Shown: positions 18,040-33,040, counted from the first letter of the stretch. The stretch is 64,000 bases of DNA from Methylotenera oryzisoli (GCA_945907735.1 CAMDTL010000006.1:20388-84387); one strand, 5' to 3'. Made by a program: numbers and translations. The notes: generated from the letters alone by a model not told the origin.

Positions 18040-20226
18040 ATGGAAATTTACACCAACAATCTCGCCAAGCCAATTCACAGCTATCGCCCCTATTGGGCGA
18101 AGCGCTTTGGTGCGGCCAATATGCTACCGATGACGCGCGCCGAAATGGACGTGCTGGGTTGGGATTCGTGCGACATTATTCTGGTGACGGGGGATGCTTA
18201 TATTGATCACCCCAGCTTTGGTATGGCGCTTGTAGGTCGGCTGCTTGAGGCGCAGGGCTTTCGCGTCGGGATTATCTCGCAGCCCGATTGGCAGAATGCC
18301 AGCGCTTTTAAGGCGCTCGGTAAACCTAATCTCTATTTCGGCATCACCGCAGGCAATATGGATAGCATGGTGAATCGCTATACCGCAGATAAAAAAATAA
18401 GAAGCGATGACGCCTATACGCCAGATGCGGCACCCAATAAGCGGCCCGATAGAGCAGTGCTGGTTTATTCGCAGCGCTGTAAAGAAGCGTATTTGCAAAC
18501 ACCCATTGTTATTGGTAGCATCGAAGCTAGCTTGCGCCGCATCGCGCATTATGATTATTGGTCTGATAAAGTGCGCCGCAGTATTTTGGTTGATTCTAAA
18601 GCGGATATTTTGCTCTACGGCAATGCAGAACGCGCACTGGTGGAGTTAAGCCACCGCATCGCCAAAGGCGAGAAGGTAAGTGACATTCAAGATATTCGTG
18701 GCACAGCGTTTTTACGCAAACAAATTCCACCAGGCTGGGATGAAATTGAAAGCACCAAACTAGACCGCCCCGGCACTGTTGATAAGCCGATTGACCCATA
18801 TGAAATGAAGATGGGCAAAGCTGATGCTAGTTGTGCAACAGAAGATAGCAAACCGCAAATTGAATTACCTGTAGGTACAAATCCAATTCAAATAATCCGC
18901 AAACCAAAGGCCGATAGAAGCATGCAAGTCGTCCGTTTGCCCGATTACGAAGAAGTATCCAAAGATCCGATTTTGTATGCGCATGCCTCGCGCGTGCTAC
19001 ACTTAGAAGCCAACCCAGGTAATGCACGCGCTTTGGTGCAAAAACATGGCGACCGTGAAGTGTGGCTAAATCCGCCACCGATTCCGCTGACGACTAAAGA
19101 GATGGATTATGTGTACGATATGCCGTACGCGCGCAAGCCGCACCCTGTTTATAAGAATGCGAAAATTCCTGCATGGGAGATGATACGGTTTAGCGTCAAC
19201 ATTATGCGCGGCTGCTTTGGTGGCTGCACGTTCTGTTCAATCACCGAGCATGAGGGCCGTATTATTCAAAGCCGCAGTGAAGCATCAATCCTTAAAGAAG
19301 TGGAAGAAATTCGCGATAAAGTGGATGGTTTTACTGGCATTATTTCGGATCTTGGTGGGCCAACTGCCAATATGTACCGCATTGCCTGTAAATCTGAAAA
19401 AATTGAGCAATCGTGCCGAAAGTTAAGTTGTGTTTACCCAGGTATTTGTGAGAACTTGAATACTGACCATAGCGCACTAATCCAGCTATATCGCAAAGCC
19501 CGCGCCATTAAAGGGGTAAAGAAGATACTCATCGGCTCTGGCCTGCGTTACGATTTGGCGGTGAAATCGCCGGAATATGTCAAAGAGCTGGTGCAACATC
19601 ACGTCGGCGGTTATTTAAAAATTGCGCCAGAGCACTCTGAGGAAAATGTACTCAGCAAAATGATGAAGCCGGGCATGGGCGCTTATGATGAATTTAAAGC
19701 CATGTTCGAAAAATTCAGTGCGGAAGCGGGTAAAAAGCAGTATTTAATTCCCTATTTTATTGCAGCGCACCCAGGCACCACCGATAACGACATGCTGAAT
19801 TTGGCGTTGTGGTTGAAGAAATACGAGTTTAGATTAGACCAAGTGCAAAACTTTACCCCCACGCCCATGGCGATGGCGACTGCCATGTATCACAGCGGTA
19901 AAAATCCATTGCGTAAAGTCACGACAGATTCTGATGATGTGCCAATTCCTAAAAACGGCAACCAGCGCAAATTACACAAGGCGTTTATCCGTTACCACGA
20001 CCCAGCCAACTGGCCGATGCTGCGCGAAGCGCTTAAAAAAATGGGCAGGGCAGATTTAATCGGCAACAGTAAAAAACATTTGGTGCCCGCGTTTCAGCCA
20101 GCGGTGATGGGCGCTGTGCGGCAATCGGATGGCAGTACGTTTAAACCGAAAGTGTTGCCAAAAAGTTTTAATCAGATGAAAAACGCGGCACGACCAGTAT
20201 TTAGCAAACCTAAAAAAGCGCATTAA
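18040..20226 (+). CDS. ygiQ: YgiQ family radical SAM protein
   Basis: A 728-residue UPF0313/YgiQ protein. The N-terminal half has the family block [20 protein letters not shown] (about 49-68), and the radical SAM cluster motif is CFGGCTFC with cysteines at 392, 396 and 399. The C-terminal part contains KIAPEHSE and [16 protein letters not shown], also typical. It should use a 4Fe-4S cluster and S-adenosylmethionine, but the substrate and reaction are unknown. It is transcribed alone, convergent with mfd. The start at 18040 lacks a strong ribosome-binding site; the ATG at 18121 would be a shorter alternative. Confidence 0.93.
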   Translation: MEIYTNNLAKPIHSYRPYWAKRFGAANMLPMTRAEMDVLGWDSCDIILVTGDAYIDHPSFGMALVGRLLEAQGFRVGIISQPDWQNASAFKALGKPNLYFGITAGNMDSMVNRYTADKKIRSDDAYTPDAAPNKRPDRAVLVYSQRCKEAYLQTPIVIGSIEASLRRIAHYDYWSDKVRRSILVDSKADILLYGNAERALVELSHRIAKGEKVSDIQDIRGTAFLRKQIPPGWDEIESTKLDRPGTVDKPIDPYEMKMGKADASCATEDSKPQIELPVGTNPIQIIRKPKADRSMQVVRLPDYEEVSKDPILYAHASRVLHLEANPGNARALVQKHGDREVWLNPPPIPLTTKEMDYVYDMPYARKPHPVYKNAKIPAWEMIRFSVNIMRGCFGGCTFCSITEHEGRIIQSRSEASILKEVEEIRDKVDGFTGIISDLGGPTANMYRIACKSEKIEQSCRKLSCVYPGICENLNTDHSALIQLYRKARAIKGVKKILIGSGLRYDLAVKSPEYVKELVQHHVGGYLKIAPEHSEENVLSKMMKPGMGAYDEFKAMFEKFSAEAGKKQYLIPYFIAAHPGTTDNDMLNLALWLKKYEFRLDQVQNFTPTPMAMATAMYHSGKNPLRKVTTDSDDVPIPKNGNQRKLHKAFIRYHDPANWPMLREALKKMGRADLIGNSKKHLVPAFQPAVMGAVRQSDGSTFKPKVLPKSFNQMKNAARPVFSKPKKAH

Positions 20227-20229
20227 GTA

Positions 20230-20259
20230 GGTTGGTGGTGGGCGCAGCGAACCCCAACC
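20230..20259. repeat. short inverted repeat between ygiQ and mfd
   Basis: GGTTGG at 20230-20235 pairs with CCAACC at 20254-20259 around a G-rich loop containing GCGCAGCGAA. This resembles the small intergenic palindromes (GTAGGTTGGG...AACCCAACC type) scattered in many proteobacterial genomes. It could also slow transcription between the convergent genes. No second copy is seen in the window. Confidence 0.45.
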
Positions 20260-20281
20260 AGAGAAGTGTTGGTCAAATATA

Positions 20282-20291
20282 CCCCCCCCCC
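20282..20291. repeat. poly-C tract of 10 bases
   Basis: A run of ten C residues lies between the convergent ygiQ and mfd stops. It is outside both coding regions, so slippage here should not switch either protein. The count may be unreliable in sequencing. Confidence 0.8.
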
Positions 20292-20307
20292 ACTTTTATT
20301 TAGCCTA

Positions 20308-23300
20308 TCACTCAACAAACTCTTTTAACAGCGTTTTCACAAACTCAGCGCGATGCGCAACATTACCTAATTGCACAGTAACCCGCAATTTATCTGGCCC
20401 ATTCATGCGACAGCGGCGGTCGCGTTGCAGTAAATTGACCAGTTTCATTGGGTCAAGGTCGGCTTTGATATTAAATTGTAATTGAATCGCCGCGTCCGAG
20501 GCGTCAATTTTGATGATGCCGAGCGGTTTGGCGGCAATGCGCAGTCTATGGCAGGCTAACAGCGCCTCGCCTTGCTCTGGCAGCAGGCCAAAGCGGTCTA
20601 TCAGCTCTTCTTGTAGCGTATCTAACTCGTCATCATTATTGGCATTGGCCAAGCGTTTATATAGCACCAGCCGTTCGTGCACATCGGAACAATAGGTATT
20701 AGTAAGCAGTGCAGGCACGTGCAGATTAATTTCCGTAGTCACGCCTAGCGGTGCGTCTAAGTCAGGCTCTTTGCCTGCTTTTAGCTGCTTCACAGCGTGG
20801 TTGAGCATGTCGGAATAGAGTTGGAAACCAATGGCTTGCATCTCGCCACTTTGCGAGTCACCCAACAACTCGCCTGCGCCGCGAATTTCTAAATCGTGCA
20901 TGGCCAAATGAAAACCTGCACCTAAGTCTTCCATGAGTTGAATGGCATCTAAGCGCTTTTGCGCTTGCGGGGTGATTTTACGGTGTTCATCGGTGAGCAA
21001 ATAAGCGTAGGCTTGGTGATGTGAGCGGCCAACTCTACCCCTAAGCTGATGTAGTTGCGCCAAGCCAAACATGTCGGCGCGATTCATAATAATCGTGTTA
21101 GCAGTGGGAATATCAATGCCAGTTTCGATAATGGTGGTGCAGAGCAAAATGTTAAACCGTTGCTGATAAAAATCGCGCATCACCGATTCCAACTCACGCT
21201 CGCGCAATTGACCGTGTGCAATGCCAATGCGGGCTTCAGGCACAATTTTTTCGAGTTTTTCGCGCATCACAAAAATGGTATCGACTTCATTATGCAGAAA
21301 ATAAACCTGCCCACCGCGTTTAAATTCGCGCATCACCGCTTCGCGAATAATGCCGTCAGAATAATAGCTGTGGAAGGTTTTAATGCTCAGACGTTTTTGT
21401 GGCGGCGTAGCGATGACGCTAAATTCGCGCAAACCTTCCATCGCCATGCTAAGTGTCCTAGGAATCGGTGTGGCGGTAAGCGTCAACACATCGACTTCTG
21501 CCCGTATGGCTTTAAGTTGCTCTTTTTGGCGCACACCAAAACGATGTTCTTCATCTAAAATCACCAAGCCAAGATGTTTAAATTTCACATCTTTTTGAAT
21601 TAAACGATGCGTGCCAATGATAATATCAATTTCACCAGCAGCTAAGCCACGCAAGGCTTCGGCGATTTCTTTAGCGGTTCTAAAGCGTGAAATTTCGGCC
21701 ACTTTAATTGGCCAATCGGCAAATCGGTCGCAGAAATTTTGATAATGTTGCTCGGCCAGCAAAGTGGTTGGCACCAGCACCGCCACTTGCCTGCCGCCCA
21801 TTACCGCGACAAAAGCCGCGCGTAACGCGACTTCTGTTTTACCAAATCCGACATCGCCACACACCAATCTATCCATCGGGCGACCCGATTGCATGTCTTT
21901 GATGACATTTTCAATGGCTTCCAACTGGTCGGGCGTTTCTTCAAACGCGAAACCATCACAAAAAGCTTCATAATCTTGCAAGCTAAGCGTAAATGCATGA
22001 CCGCGCCGCGCCGCGCGCTGGGCATAGAGGTTCAGCAATTCAGCCGCGGTATCGCGAATTTGTTTGAGCGCTTTTTTCTTAGCTTTTTCCCATTGACCAC
22101 TGCCTAGCCTGTGTAATGGCGCACTTTCTGGCGGTCCACCTGAATAACGCGAAATTAAAAATAATTGCGAGACTGGTACGTATAATTTATCGTCAGCAAA
22201 ATATTCCAGCAGCAAAAATTCAGTTTCGCCTTCACCAAAATCTAAATTCACCAAACCTTTATAGCGCCCCACGCCGTGCTGCTCGTGTACGACTGGGTCT
22301 GACATGTGCAGCTCGGATAAATCTTTGAGCATGCCCTCGGTATTGCGCGCTTTTTCTTTTTCGCGACGACGCTGTTGGCGCACCGTGCCAGAGTAAAGCT
22401 CGGATTCGGTGATAACGACAATTTCATCATCTGCAAAGCCGCTGTGTAGTGGCGAGACGCCCAACATCAATGGTGCGGTACTGGCTTGAAACTCTGCCCA
22501 TGTTTCGCACGCAGGCATCACCAAACCATGCTCGGAAAATAGTTGCAGCATGGTTTCGCGGCGACCTAAACTTTCGGCCGTGATTAAAATACGCTTTTTA
22601 GCAGTATCACCATCAGCCTCATGGATAAAAGCTTGCAGCTTGTGCAATGGCTGCTCTGCGCGCCGCTCTATATCAAGTGATGGTAACATTTCGTCTGCTT
22701 CATGCGTTAATGTCAGCGTAACGAAAGTTTGCGTTTGCGCGAAAAAATCATCGGTTTTTATCAGCAATATTTCTGGTTTTAAAATTGGCCGTTCAGCATC
22801 GTGCGCCAATAATCGGTAGCGCGAGTTCGCTTCTGTCCAAAACTGTTGTGCGGCCTTGTCCACATTACCGTGCAAACAAATATTGGCGCAGCCTGCCTCT
22901 TTATTTCGAGGCAAATAATCTAAAAGACTCGCAGTCGCGTCAAAGAATAGCGGCAAATACCACTCAATGCCGCCGCTGGCTACGCCCTTACTGACGTTTT
23001 TGTAGATAGTTGCGCGTTGCGGATCGCCTTCAAATTGCACACGGAAATTGCTGCGAAATTTAGCAATGCCCGCCTCATCAAGTGGAAACTCACGCGCGGG
23101 CAATAATCGTATCTCTGGCACCGGGTAAAGACTGCGTTGTGTATCAATATCAAAGGTGCGAATGGTTTCAACTTCGTCGTCAAACAGGTCGATTCTGTAA
23201 GGCAGTACGCTACCCATGGGAAACAAATCAACCAAGCCACCGCGCACGCTAAATTCACCAGGTGAGATGACTTGGGATACATGATGATAACCCGCTTGTG

Positions 23301-23745
23301 CACATTGATTTCGCAACGCATCGAGATTTAAGTGTTGGCCTTTTTTAAGCATAAAAGTATGCGCCGATAAATACGCAACTGGCGGAAACCTCAATAAAGC
23401 CGTGGCAATTGGCACAATCACCACATCGCAAACATTTTGGCTAATTTGGTACAAAGTCGCTAAGCGCTCTGAGATTAAATCTGGGTGTGGAGAGAATACA
23501 TCGTAAGGCAGCGTCTCCCAATCTGGCAGTAAATTTACTGTCAAATCTGGCGAAAAATAAGGGATTTCCTCCAACAAACGCTGTGCTTCAAACGCATTTG
23601 AGGTGATTACAACAAGTGGTGCGGTTTCAGTCTCGGCTGTTGTTTTTAAGCTACATGAATGTATTGCAAGAGATAAGCTGTCTAAGCCATTGGCAGGATA
23701 AGAAAAACGACTTTTTTTACCCAGTACGGGTGCTATTAACTGCAT
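20308..23745 (-). CDS. mfd: transcription-repair coupling factor Mfd
   Basis: Mfd removes RNA polymerase stalled at DNA damage and recruits UvrA. The 1145-residue protein has all expected modules. The UvrB-homology region is N-terminal. The RNA-polymerase-interaction domain is near 480-550 (DPVVHEQHGVGRYKGL). The RecG-like translocase has Walker A GDVGFGKTEVAL, the box ILDEEHRFGVRQKEQL, and TATPIPRTLSMAM. A TRCF domain closes the protein. Length is typical. It starts at ATG 23745 and diverges from rpiA across a 120-base gap that should hold both promoters. Confidence 0.98.
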   Translation of the reverse strand: MQLIAPVLGKKSRFSYPANGLDSLSLAIHSCSLKTTAETETAPLVVITSNAFEAQRLLEEIPYFSPDLTVNLLPDWETLPYDVFSPHPDLISERLATLYQISQNVCDVVIVPIATALLRFPPVAYLSAHTFMLKKGQHLNLDALRNQCAQAGYHHVSQVISPGEFSVRGGLVDLFPMGSVLPYRIDLFDDEVETIRTFDIDTQRSLYPVPEIRLLPAREFPLDEAGIAKFRSNFRVQFEGDPQRATIYKNVSKGVASGGIEWYLPLFFDATASLLDYLPRNKEAGCANICLHGNVDKAAQQFWTEANSRYRLLAHDAERPILKPEILLIKTDDFFAQTQTFVTLTLTHEADEMLPSLDIERRAEQPLHKLQAFIHEADGDTAKKRILITAESLGRRETMLQLFSEHGLVMPACETWAEFQASTAPLMLGVSPLHSGFADDEIVVITESELYSGTVRQQRRREKEKARNTEGMLKDLSELHMSDPVVHEQHGVGRYKGLVNLDFGEGETEFLLLEYFADDKLYVPVSQLFLISRYSGGPPESAPLHRLGSGQWEKAKKKALKQIRDTAAELLNLYAQRAARRGHAFTLSLQDYEAFCDGFAFEETPDQLEAIENVIKDMQSGRPMDRLVCGDVGFGKTEVALRAAFVAVMGGRQVAVLVPTTLLAEQHYQNFCDRFADWPIKVAEISRFRTAKEIAEALRGLAAGEIDIIIGTHRLIQKDVKFKHLGLVILDEEHRFGVRQKEQLKAIRAEVDVLTLTATPIPRTLSMAMEGLREFSVIATPPQKRLSIKTFHSYYSDGIIREAVMREFKRGGQVYFLHNEVDTIFVMREKLEKIVPEARIGIAHGQLRERELESVMRDFYQQRFNILLCTTIIETGIDIPTANTIIMNRADMFGLAQLHQLRGRVGRSHHQAYAYLLTDEHRKITPQAQKRLDAIQLMEDLGAGFHLAMHDLEIRGAGELLGDSQSGEMQAIGFQLYSDMLNHAVKQLKAGKEPDLDAPLGVTTEINLHVPALLTNTYCSDVHERLVLYKRLANANNDDELDTLQEELIDRFGLLPEQGEALLACHRLRIAAKPLGIIKIDASDAAIQLQFNIKADLDPMKLVNLLQRDRRCRMNGPDKLRVTVQLGNVAHRAEFVKTLLKEFVE

Positions 23746-23865
23746 AAATGAGCGTAGAAATGGCTTGGTTTAAGGTTGGATTTTGCCTATTATAAAGCAA
23801 GTGCACCGCACAAATAATGCAGAACTAACTAATCCAAAAATAAAAATATTGAAGGGACTGACATC

Positions 23866-24558
23866 ATGCATGATAAGCCGATGAATGATAAACAGGCTGT
23901 TGCCATTCATGCTGCAACATACGTCAAAAAAGGCATGTTAGTTGGCTTAGGCACGGGTTCCACCGCCAATTATTTCATCGAAGAGCTTGCACGTTTACAA
24001 ACAGAGCAAAACCTCAAAGTCACCACTATTGCCAGCTCACACGTGAGCATGATTAAAGCGCAAAGCTTGGGTTTGAGCGTGGTTGCGATTACACAAGTGG
24101 CCGAAATTGATTTGTACGTGGATGGTGCCGATGAAATTACGCCAGACATGACGCTGCTAAAGGGTCGTGGCTATGATTTAGTGCTGGAAAAATTGCTGGC
24201 AAAAGCGGCAAAACAGTTTTTAGTGGTTACTGATAAAAGCAAATTAGTGGATCGCATCGGCACCAATTATGCGATTCCGATTGAAGTCATGCCATTTGCC
24301 TGGAAAGCGACCAAACGTAGCTTAGAAGCGGCTGGCGGCACAGGCGATTTGCGGCAAAATTCCGCCAAGGATGGCTTATCTATTAGCTCGCATGGAAGTC
24401 TGATTTTAGATATGGTGTTTGATCAATCGATTTCTGAAGCATCGCTCAATCAGCTCATCAACAACACGCCTGGCGTGGTGGAGCACGGTGTTTTTCACGG
24501 CTTAGCCAGCCTAGTGTTGATTGCTGACAATGGCAATGTAGAAGAGCGTTGGAAATAA
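23866..24558 (+). CDS. rpiA: ribose-5-phosphate isomerase A
   Basis: RpiA interconverts ribose-5-phosphate and ribulose-5-phosphate. In methylotrophs this also serves the ribulose monophosphate and pentose phosphate rearrangements. The 230-residue protein has GLGTGSTANYFIEEL (about 28-42), the DLYVDGADEI substrate loop with catalytic Asp residues, and KGRG(Y)DLVLEKLL. A GAAGGGA ribosome-binding site precedes ATG 23866; a second ATG five codons later is also possible. Length is normal. The next gene, an MltF-like enzyme, starts nine bases downstream. Confidence 0.97.
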   Translation: MHDKPMNDKQAVAIHAATYVKKGMLVGLGTGSTANYFIEELARLQTEQNLKVTTIASSHVSMIKAQSLGLSVVAITQVAEIDLYVDGADEITPDMTLLKGRGYDLVLEKLLAKAAKQFLVVTDKSKLVDRIGTNYAIPIEVMPFAWKATKRSLEAAGGTGDLRQNSAKDGLSISSHGSLILDMVFDQSISEASLNQLINNTPGVVEHGVFHGLASLVLIADNGNVEERWK

Positions 24559-24567
24559 ACCGACTTT

Positions 24568-27324
<2,757 letters not shown>

Positions 27325-28647
27325 TTACTTTTTCGCTTTTTTATCAAGCTCTTTAAGGTGCGCCAATTTTTCGCCTATTTTACCTTCTAAGCCGCGCTGC
27401 GTGGGCACATAAAACTGCGGGGGTGAATTTTTACTTTCATACAACTCATCTGGAAAGTAATCCACGCCCGCCGCATAAGCCTCTGGCTCATTATGCGCAT
27501 AACGATATTCTTTGCCATAATCCAAGGCTTTCATCAGCTTGGTGGGCGCGTTACGCAAGTGCAGTGGCACTGGTCGTGATTGATCTTGTGCCACAAAACT
27601 TTTGGCTTGGTTATAGGCGTTGTAAGCGGCGTTGCTTTTGGGTGCTACCGCCAAATAAACCACCGCATTGCTCAGCGCCAGCTCACCTTCTGGCGAGCCT
27701 AGCCGCTCATAAATTTGGCAAGCCTCTAAGCATATACCTTGCGCGCGCGGGTCGGCCAAGCCTATATCTTCAATCGCCATACGCACAATGCGGCGACCTA
27801 AATACAGCGGATCTGCGCCGCCATCTATCATGCGTAAAAACCAATACAATGCAGCATCTGGAGTAGAGCCGCGTACCGATTTATGTAGCGCCGAGATTTG
27901 ATCGTAAAATGCTTCGCCACCTTTATCAAAACGGCGCAGTTTCTCCGCCATAGTGGTTTGTAAAAAGGCTAGGTCTATCTCTTGTATGCCTGCTCCAGCA
28001 GCCGCATTAAATAAGGCTTCTAGGAAGTTCAATAAACGCCTTGCGTCGCCATCAGCGTAAGCGATTATTTGCTCGCGAATATCATCCGCAATGGTGACGT
28101 TTTCTGCTACTAATAACCGCGCCCGCTCTAACAATAGCGCCAGTTCTGGCTCTGAAAGCGAATTTAACACAAACACTTGTGCGCGGCTTAACAGCGCGCT
28201 ATTCACTTCAAACGAGGGATTCTCAGTCGTCGCACCAATAAACGTAATCAAGCCACTTTCCACGAAAGGCAGAAACGCATCCTGCTGGCCTTTGTTGAAA
28301 CGATGTACTTCATCTACAAATAAAATAGTTTTTCGGCCATGCTGCTGCAAGGCAAGCTCAGCGCGCTCTACTGCATCGCGAATATCTTTTATACCCGATA
28401 ACACGGCGGAAACTGCGATAAATTTCGCATCAGCGGTATTCGCTATCAGCCGTGCCAATGTGGTTTTACCCACGCCAGGCGGTCCCCACAGAATCATGGA
28501 GGGCAGCTTGCCTGATTGAAACGCTACCCGCAGCGGCTTACCTTCACCCAGTAGATGCGATTGCCCGACCACTTCATCCAGCGTTTTTGGGCGCAGACGT
28601 TCAGCTAAGGGAGCTTGCGGAGCATGGGATTGAAATAAGCTATTCAC
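27325..28647 (-). CDS. rarA: replication-associated recombination protein A (RarA/MgsA)
   Basis: RarA is an AAA+ ATPase related to clamp-loader subunits and eukaryotic WRNIP1, acting at stalled replication forks. The 440-residue protein has Walker [14 protein letters not shown] (about 55-67), Walker [19 protein letters not shown] (about 109-126), and the helical tetramerisation domain, with a closing [16 protein letters not shown]. It starts at GTG 28647 with a weak ribosome-binding site. It lies between lolA and serS, as in many proteobacteria. Confidence 0.96.
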   Translation of the reverse strand: MNSLFQSHAPQAPLAERLRPKTLDEVVGQSHLLGEGKPLRVAFQSGKLPSMILWGPPGVGKTTLARLIANTADAKFIAVSAVLSGIKDIRDAVERAELALQQHGRKTILFVDEVHRFNKGQQDAFLPFVESGLITFIGATTENPSFEVNSALLSRAQVFVLNSLSEPELALLLERARLLVAENVTIADDIREQIIAYADGDARRLLNFLEALFNAAAGAGIQEIDLAFLQTTMAEKLRRFDKGGEAFYDQISALHKSVRGSTPDAALYWFLRMIDGGADPLYLGRRIVRMAIEDIGLADPRAQGICLEACQIYERLGSPEGELALSNAVVYLAVAPKSNAAYNAYNQAKSFVAQDQSRPVPLHLRNAPTKLMKALDYGKEYRYAHNEPEAYAAGVDYFPDELYESKNSPPQFYVPTQRGLEGKIGEKLAHLKELDKKAKK

Positions 28648-28758
28648 TTATTTTCGCTTGAAGTTTAAAACGCTATTTTATGGCTTTACCAAATATCTTA
28701 CCAGCACAACGTATCTTACCAGCGCCAAAGCAGCGCCAGCTAAAATCTTTGCACGCGT

Positions 28759-29367
28759 TTATTCTCCCACTACATCTACACCTTTTGGCGGCGTAAACAA
28801 AAATGTGGCATCTTGTAGTTTTGGATTGCGCTCAACTTCGTTAAAAGTAATATGCGTAATGTGATTAAAACTGTCGTAAATCTCCATTTTACGCAGCTTA
28901 TCGGCTTTAAAACCCAATAAAACACGTTCGAAACCGCTCTCTTTGTCTTTCGGCAATGCCAACACCCAAGCTAAGCCATCTTTACGCGTAGCATTTTTTA
29001 GTATGAAGCTTTTTTCTACCGCCTCACCACCCGCCAGCATGGCGGCAGGGCTTGATCCTAAGGTTTTACTAAGCTCGCGAATCGTCACTTGCTGTAGCTC
29101 GGTATCAAACAAAAACACCTGTTTGCCGTCGCTCACAATTTGCTGTTCGTACGGTTTTTTATAATCCCAACGGAATTTATTCGGCCGTTGCAGCTGCATG
29201 GTGCCTGCAACCTCCTGCTCTTTGCGACCCTGCTTATCGTTCACCACTTGGCTAAACTGCGCACGCATGGTGCTGGTGTTGTTAAAAAAATCGCGCAAGC
29301 TAGAGACGCCATCGGCGGCGGCCAGATTAACAAATGTAATTAACCAGAAAAGTAAAAGTTTATTCAT
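28759..29367 (-). CDS. lolA: outer-membrane lipoprotein carrier protein LolA
   Basis: LolA is the periplasmic chaperone that carries lipoproteins from the LolCDE transporter to the outer membrane. From ATG 29367 the 202-residue precursor has a signal peptide (MNKLLLFWLITFVNLAAA). The LolA fold follows: FSQVVNDKQGRKEQEVAGTM, FRWDYKKPYEQQIVSDGK and VFLFDTELQQVTI. The frame stays open upstream to 29484, but that stretch reads through a repeat-like intergenic element and would bury the signal peptide, so I reject it. It belongs to ftsK-lolA-rarA-serS. Confidence 0.95.
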   Translation of the reverse strand: MNKLLLFWLITFVNLAAADGVSSLRDFFNNTSTMRAQFSQVVNDKQGRKEQEVAGTMQLQRPNKFRWDYKKPYEQQIVSDGKQVFLFDTELQQVTIRELSKTLGSSPAAMLAGGEAVEKSFILKNATRKDGLAWVLALPKDKESGFERVLLGFKADKLRKMEIYDSFNHITHITFNEVERNPKLQDATFLFTPPKGVDVVGE

Positions 29368-29392
29368 ATTAGAACAGGCCTGAAAATGCAGA

Positions 29393-29487
29393 GTTTTTGG
29401 ATACAGTGCTAGACGCACGGAGCGCAGAAACCGAGATAGTACGACTTTGTACAGCGAGGTTGCGAGCACCGCGTAACGACGCAATGC
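29393..29487. repeat. probable dispersed intergenic repeat between ftsK and lolA
   Basis: About 95 bases between the two genes read like small dispersed intergenic elements known in betaproteobacteria: GTTTCTGCG-type and GTGCGTCTAGCACTGTATCC-type strings on the minus strand, with several GCG-rich palindromic pieces. Only this copy is in the window, so its repeat nature is recalled family resemblance, not something shown here. Confidence 0.35.
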
Positions 29488-29508
29488 GCCAAAAAAATGA
29501 ATTTAAAC

Positions 29509-31821
29509 CTAATCATCATGTGATGCATTGTTTGTAGCTAACACCTCTCTATTGCCATTGCTTTGCATCGCAGAAACTAGGCCTGCTCGCTCCATGTCCT
29601 CAATTAAACGCGCCGCGCGGTTATAACCAATGCGCAACTGACGCTGCACCGATGAAATCGACGCACGACGACTTTTTAGCACGATGGCAACCGCCTCATC
29701 GTAAAGCGGATCTTTCTCTGCACCATCGTCACCAAAGTCAGCTGACTCGCCGCCGCCCTCTGTTTCAGAGGTCAAAATTCCTTCAATATAGTTCGGCTCA
29801 CCCATCGCCTTTAAGTGATTTACCACTTGATGCACCTCGTGGTCAGATACAAATGCACCATGAATACGTACTGGGTAACCCGTACCTGGCGGCATATACA
29901 ACATATCGCCTTGGCCCAATAAGGCTTCAGCCCCCATTTGGTCTAATATGGTACGCGAATCTATTTTGCTGGATACCTGAAACGCCACACGGGTGGGAAT
30001 ATTGGCTTTGATTAAACCCGTGATTACGTCCACAGAAGGGCGCTGGGTCGCCAACACCAGATGAATGCCTGAAGCACGCGCTTTTTGCGCCAATCGCGCA
30101 ATCAGCTCTTCCACTTTTTTGCCAACCACCATCATTAAATCAGCCAGTTCATCAATCACTACTACAATCAACGGCATTTCTTCTAAGGGCTCAGGTGCGT
30201 CTGGCGTTAAGCTGAACGGATGTGGAATCTTTTCGCCCGCTTTTTCAGCCTCTTTAATTTTTTGGTTGTAACCCGCCAAATTGCGTACACCCAGCGTTGA
30301 CATCAGTTTATAACGGCGCTCCATCTCTGCCACGCACCAATTGAGCGCGTTAGCAGCTTGGCGCATATCGGTGACCACCGGAGCCAAAAGATGTGGAATT
30401 CCTTCGTAAACAGATAATTCCAGCATTTTCGGGTCTATCAAAATCATGCGTACTTTTGACGCTTCTGACTTATACAAAAAGCTCAAAATCAGCGCATTAA
30501 TCGCCACCGATTTACCCGAGCCTGTTGTACCAGCCACCAACACGTGCGGCATTTTGGCCAAGTCTGCCACTACTGGTTTGCCCGCAATATCTTTGCCCAT
30601 GGCAATCGCAATCGGCGAATGCATATCTGCATACACTTGGCTGCTCATAATTTCAGATAAAAACACGATTTGGCGTTTGGGGTTGGGAATTTCCAAACCC
30701 ATGCAGCTTTTGCCAGGGATCGTCTCCACCACACGCACACTGACGACCGACAATGCACGTGCCAAATCGCGCGCCAGATTGGTAATTTGGCTGCCTTTGA
30801 CACCTGCTGCTGGTGCAAACTCAAAGCGCGTAATCACTGGGCCAGGCTGGGCGGAAATGACTTTGACCTCAATACCGAAGTCCATGAGTTTTCGCTCAAT
30901 CAAGCGCGAAGTGAAATCCAGCGTTTCATCCGACGGCAGTTCTACTGTGTTTTTCGCCTCATCCAGTAGATGCAGTGGCGGCAAAATAGAATCCAGATCC
31001 GAAGCAAATAGCGTGGTTTGCTTTTCTTTTAGCACGCGCTCACTTTTTTCGATCTCGGTTTGCGGTGCTTTAATCTCAAGCGGGGCGCGGTCTTCCGAAC
31101 GTTTGCGCTCATTTTCCACAAACTCTTCACGCTTCAGCTCAACCACCTTGCCGACTTTTCTATCTTGCCAGTCGTGATATTTGTTAATCGCCCAATGGTA
31201 GCTAGCAATCAAGCCAGTTCCTAGCTTTTCGGTCATCAGAATCCACGACCAGCCAGTGAATAGACTAAAGCCAATTGCGAATAAGAGTAGCAATATCATG
31301 GTGGAACCAGCATAGGCAAACATGCTCCGCAAGGCACTATCCACGCCACTACCCAGCATTCCGCCAGCACCCAATGGCAGCGCGGCTGGCAGGTCAATCA
31401 AATGGCCTGCTTCTAATGCGGATGAAGCAATAATCAGCAAGCCAAAACCGACCAAATTAAATACTAAAAAAGGCCGCTCTGAAATCGTGAGCTCTAAACG
31501 TTGGTACACCAACCACATGCTGTAAAACGCCAACACCACCCACCACCAAGCAGAAAATCCAAATAAATACAACAACATATCAGAAATCCACGCACCAACT
31601 GATCCGCCCGCGTTGCTAATGCTAGCACCCTCGCTGGCCATGTGCGACCAAGAAGAGTCTTGCGTAGCATAAGTGATTAAAATAACGGCAAGATACAAAC
31701 CAAGCAGCACCAAGCCCAGCCACCATGCCTCGCGCACTAAATGCGCGTGTTTTTGTTGCTGAGGAGTTTTTGGCGCTTTAACACGACCATTGACAGCAGA
31801 TGATTTTTTATTTAAAAACAA
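29509..31821 (-). CDS. ftsK: DNA translocase FtsK
   Basis: FtsK sits at the division septum and pumps chromosome ends apart for XerCD dimer resolution. The 770-residue protein has about four N-terminal membrane helices (about 33-210) and a short linker. The RecA-like motor has Walker [13 protein letters not shown] and Walker [14 protein letters not shown]-terminal winged-helix gamma domain (about 700-760, [22 protein letters not shown]) reads KOPS sites. The linker is much shorter than in E. coli FtsK. The frame begins at TTG 31821 with AAGG about 11 bases upstream. It leads the lolA-rarA-serS cluster and diverges from trxB. Confidence 0.97.
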   Translation of the reverse strand: MFLNKKSSAVNGRVKAPKTPQQQKHAHLVREAWWLGLVLLGLYLAVILITYATQDSSWSHMASEGASISNAGGSVGAWISDMLLYLFGFSAWWWVVLAFYSMWLVYQRLELTISERPFLVFNLVGFGLLIIASSALEAGHLIDLPAALPLGAGGMLGSGVDSALRSMFAYAGSTMILLLLFAIGFSLFTGWSWILMTEKLGTGLIASYHWAINKYHDWQDRKVGKVVELKREEFVENERKRSEDRAPLEIKAPQTEIEKSERVLKEKQTTLFASDLDSILPPLHLLDEAKNTVELPSDETLDFTSRLIERKLMDFGIEVKVISAQPGPVITRFEFAPAAGVKGSQITNLARDLARALSVVSVRVVETIPGKSCMGLEIPNPKRQIVFLSEIMSSQVYADMHSPIAIAMGKDIAGKPVVADLAKMPHVLVAGTTGSGKSVAINALILSFLYKSEASKVRMILIDPKMLELSVYEGIPHLLAPVVTDMRQAANALNWCVAEMERRYKLMSTLGVRNLAGYNQKIKEAEKAGEKIPHPFSLTPDAPEPLEEMPLIVVVIDELADLMMVVGKKVEELIARLAQKARASGIHLVLATQRPSVDVITGLIKANIPTRVAFQVSSKIDSRTILDQMGAEALLGQGDMLYMPPGTGYPVRIHGAFVSDHEVHQVVNHLKAMGEPNYIEGILTSETEGGGESADFGDDGAEKDPLYDEAVAIVLKSRRASISSVQRQLRIGYNRAARLIEDMERAGLVSAMQSNGNREVLATNNASHDD

Positions 31822-31886
31822 TATGTTACAAACCTTAAAAATTAGCTCACAATTACAACTATTTGCATGATTATAGCAAAATCAAA

Positions 31887-31915
31887 TTGCGTAAACTGCT
31901 TCTAAAAATTAAAAT
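31887..31915 (+). promoter_or_regulatory. possible sigma-70-type promoter for trxB
   Basis: TTGCGT at 31887-31892 and TAAAAT at 31910-31915 are separated by exactly 17 bases, about 95 bases before the trxB start. The region is AT-rich, so a chance match is possible. Confidence 0.35.
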
Positions 31916-31992
31916 GTCACTTAATTAAAATGCTGCGCATACTGCACTTGAAGATAAGCAAATTAGCACCATCTCTCAACCATTCATTCTAA

Positions 31993-32961
<969 letters not shown>

Positions 32962-32973
32962 CTTCCTTTATCC

Positions 32974-32999
32974 GTCATTCCCGCGAAAGCGGGAATGAC
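32974..32999. repeat. 11-bp inverted repeat with GAAA loop
   Basis: GTCATTCCCGC and GCGGGAATGAC pair perfectly around GAAA. This is the widespread dispersed palindrome type of proteobacteria. No T-run follows on the plus strand, so it is not a classic terminator, though it could stabilise the trxB transcript end. Confidence 0.75.
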
Positions 33000-33040
33000 A
33001 AAATAGAAAGTTTTTAGGATTAAATGATATTCGGACTTGT

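Noticed and set aside
20282..20291. Poly-C tract as a phase-variation switch
   Set aside because: It lies downstream of both convergent genes and outside their coding and promoter regions.
21055..21558. A 167-codon plus-strand frame opposite mfd
   Set aside because: Antisense to the Mfd translocase motifs; His/Asn/Phe-rich shadow translation.
29368..29484. N-terminal extension of lolA
   Set aside because: It would place 39 repeat-encoded residues before a clear signal peptide.
30446..31177. A 243-codon plus-strand frame opposite ftsK
   Set aside because: It lies entirely antisense to the well-supported FtsK motor domain and its translation has low-complexity, Ser/Thr-rich composition typical of a shadow frame.
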